The notes beneath the pieces are model-generated. The model was not told where the DNA came from. It searched no databases and saw only the letters and a program-made list of their open reading frames with translations. From the NCBI RefSeq assembly GCF_003466125.1, contig NZ_QSOC01000001.1, positions 368,733-432,732 of the forward strand: a stretch of 64,000 bases of DNA. Reading direction: 5' to 3'. Shown piece after piece: positions 63,883-64,000 of the stretch (position 1 is the first letter of the stretch; each line of letters begins with the position of its first letter). The stretch comes from Collinsella sp. TM10-22. GTDB lineage: Bacteria > Actinomycetota > Coriobacteriia > Coriobacteriales > Coriobacteriaceae. Position numbers and translations under genes: made by a program.

Positions 63883-64000
63883 CTAACCAAGCAAGACACC
63901 GTTATCGGAAAAGGAGCAATGACAACCGTTGATTTCTAAAGTGCCGATGGCCATTACACGGGTCTCCGGGTCGAGCCAGAACCAGTTCGAGCCGAGGTGG
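63883..64000 (-). CDS. C-terminal end of another cell-wall-binding repeat protein (5' part outside window)
   Basis: The minus strand from the right edge reads HLGSNWFWLDPETRVMAIG, then TLEINGCHCSFSDNGVLLG, and stops at TAG 63885-63883. The first part copies, almost base for base, units of the gene at 61629-63782 (compare 63261-63312 and 63450-63486). It therefore ends in a CW unit and has no C-terminal peptidase domain. It could be a complete gene's tail or a truncated recombination remnant; the start is not visible. Confidence 0.7.
   Translation of the reverse strand, partial: HLGSNWFWLDPETRVMAIGTLEINGCHCSFSDNGVLLG

Noticed and set aside
56511..64000. Repeats resembling a CRISPR array or VNTR in the repeat-protein genes
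   Set aside because: Periodicity follows about 20-21 codons of an aromatic protein repeat with variable DNA, with no fixed repeat and spacer pattern; only the 124-base block is a true DNA duplication.

Overview
The window looks like a chromosomal segment of a Collinsella-type coriobacterium (Actinomycetota). The grounds are strongly GC-rich housekeeping genes with frequent GTG and TTG starts, a fused shikimate dehydrogenase/kinase inside a dedicated aromatic amino acid cluster, and a large surface-polysaccharide island rich in choline/cell-wall-binding repeat proteins. The genus call is inference from gene content and order, not from a marker gene.

Positions 1-24700 are conserved core, nearly all on the minus strand. 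They hold glyQ (partial), a ribosome/secretion operon (rpsP-khpA-rimM-trmD-lepB), plus-strand dinB, an L21 operon (rplU-rpmA-obgE-nadD-yqeK-rsfS) with a clear promoter and terminator, and the cell-shape operon mreB-mreC-mreD-PBP2-rodA followed by a DUF697-like gene and two linked radical-SAM family genes. Then come a TPR membrane protein, a cyclophilin, a zinc-ribbon membrane protein, a P-type ATPase and tRNA-Arg(CCG).

Positions 24830-33470 (plus strand) encode the whole route from DAHP synthesis to chorismate, prephenate dehydrogenase and prephenate dehydratase: aroF, tyrA, aroB, aroA, aroC, pheA, an aroE-aroK fusion and aroQ. A possible attenuator lies before aroF, and a palindromic repeat element splits the cluster.

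From 33600 to the right edge lies an accessory, mostly AT-richer island: an XRE-type regulator, acyltransferases, tRNA-Arg(TCT), a TagGH/Wzm-Wzt type ABC exporter, many glycosyltransferases, a DUF2142 membrane protein, a Wzx-type flippase and a very GC-rich dTDP-rhamnose block (rmlA, rmlB, rmlCD fusion). The rhamnose block is interrupted by an AT-rich two-gene cassette (a DUF4869-like protein plus a P-loop protein).

The right end (55.6-64 kb) is a coherent phosphocholine-decoration system: LicD transferase, a fused HTH-LicC-LicA protein with an inverted repeat sitting in its own promoter, and a LicB-like choline importer. Secreted repeat proteins with NlpC/P60-type or C39-type cysteine peptidase domains lie around it. 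One of these (48370-46523) carries an in-frame stop just after its signal peptide. Another (63782-61629) has a GC-rich, recently duplicated repeat block, and part of that block reappears at the right edge of the window. No IS element, phage gene, CRISPR array or rRNA gene was seen, and no gene-free stretch exceeds 300 bases.
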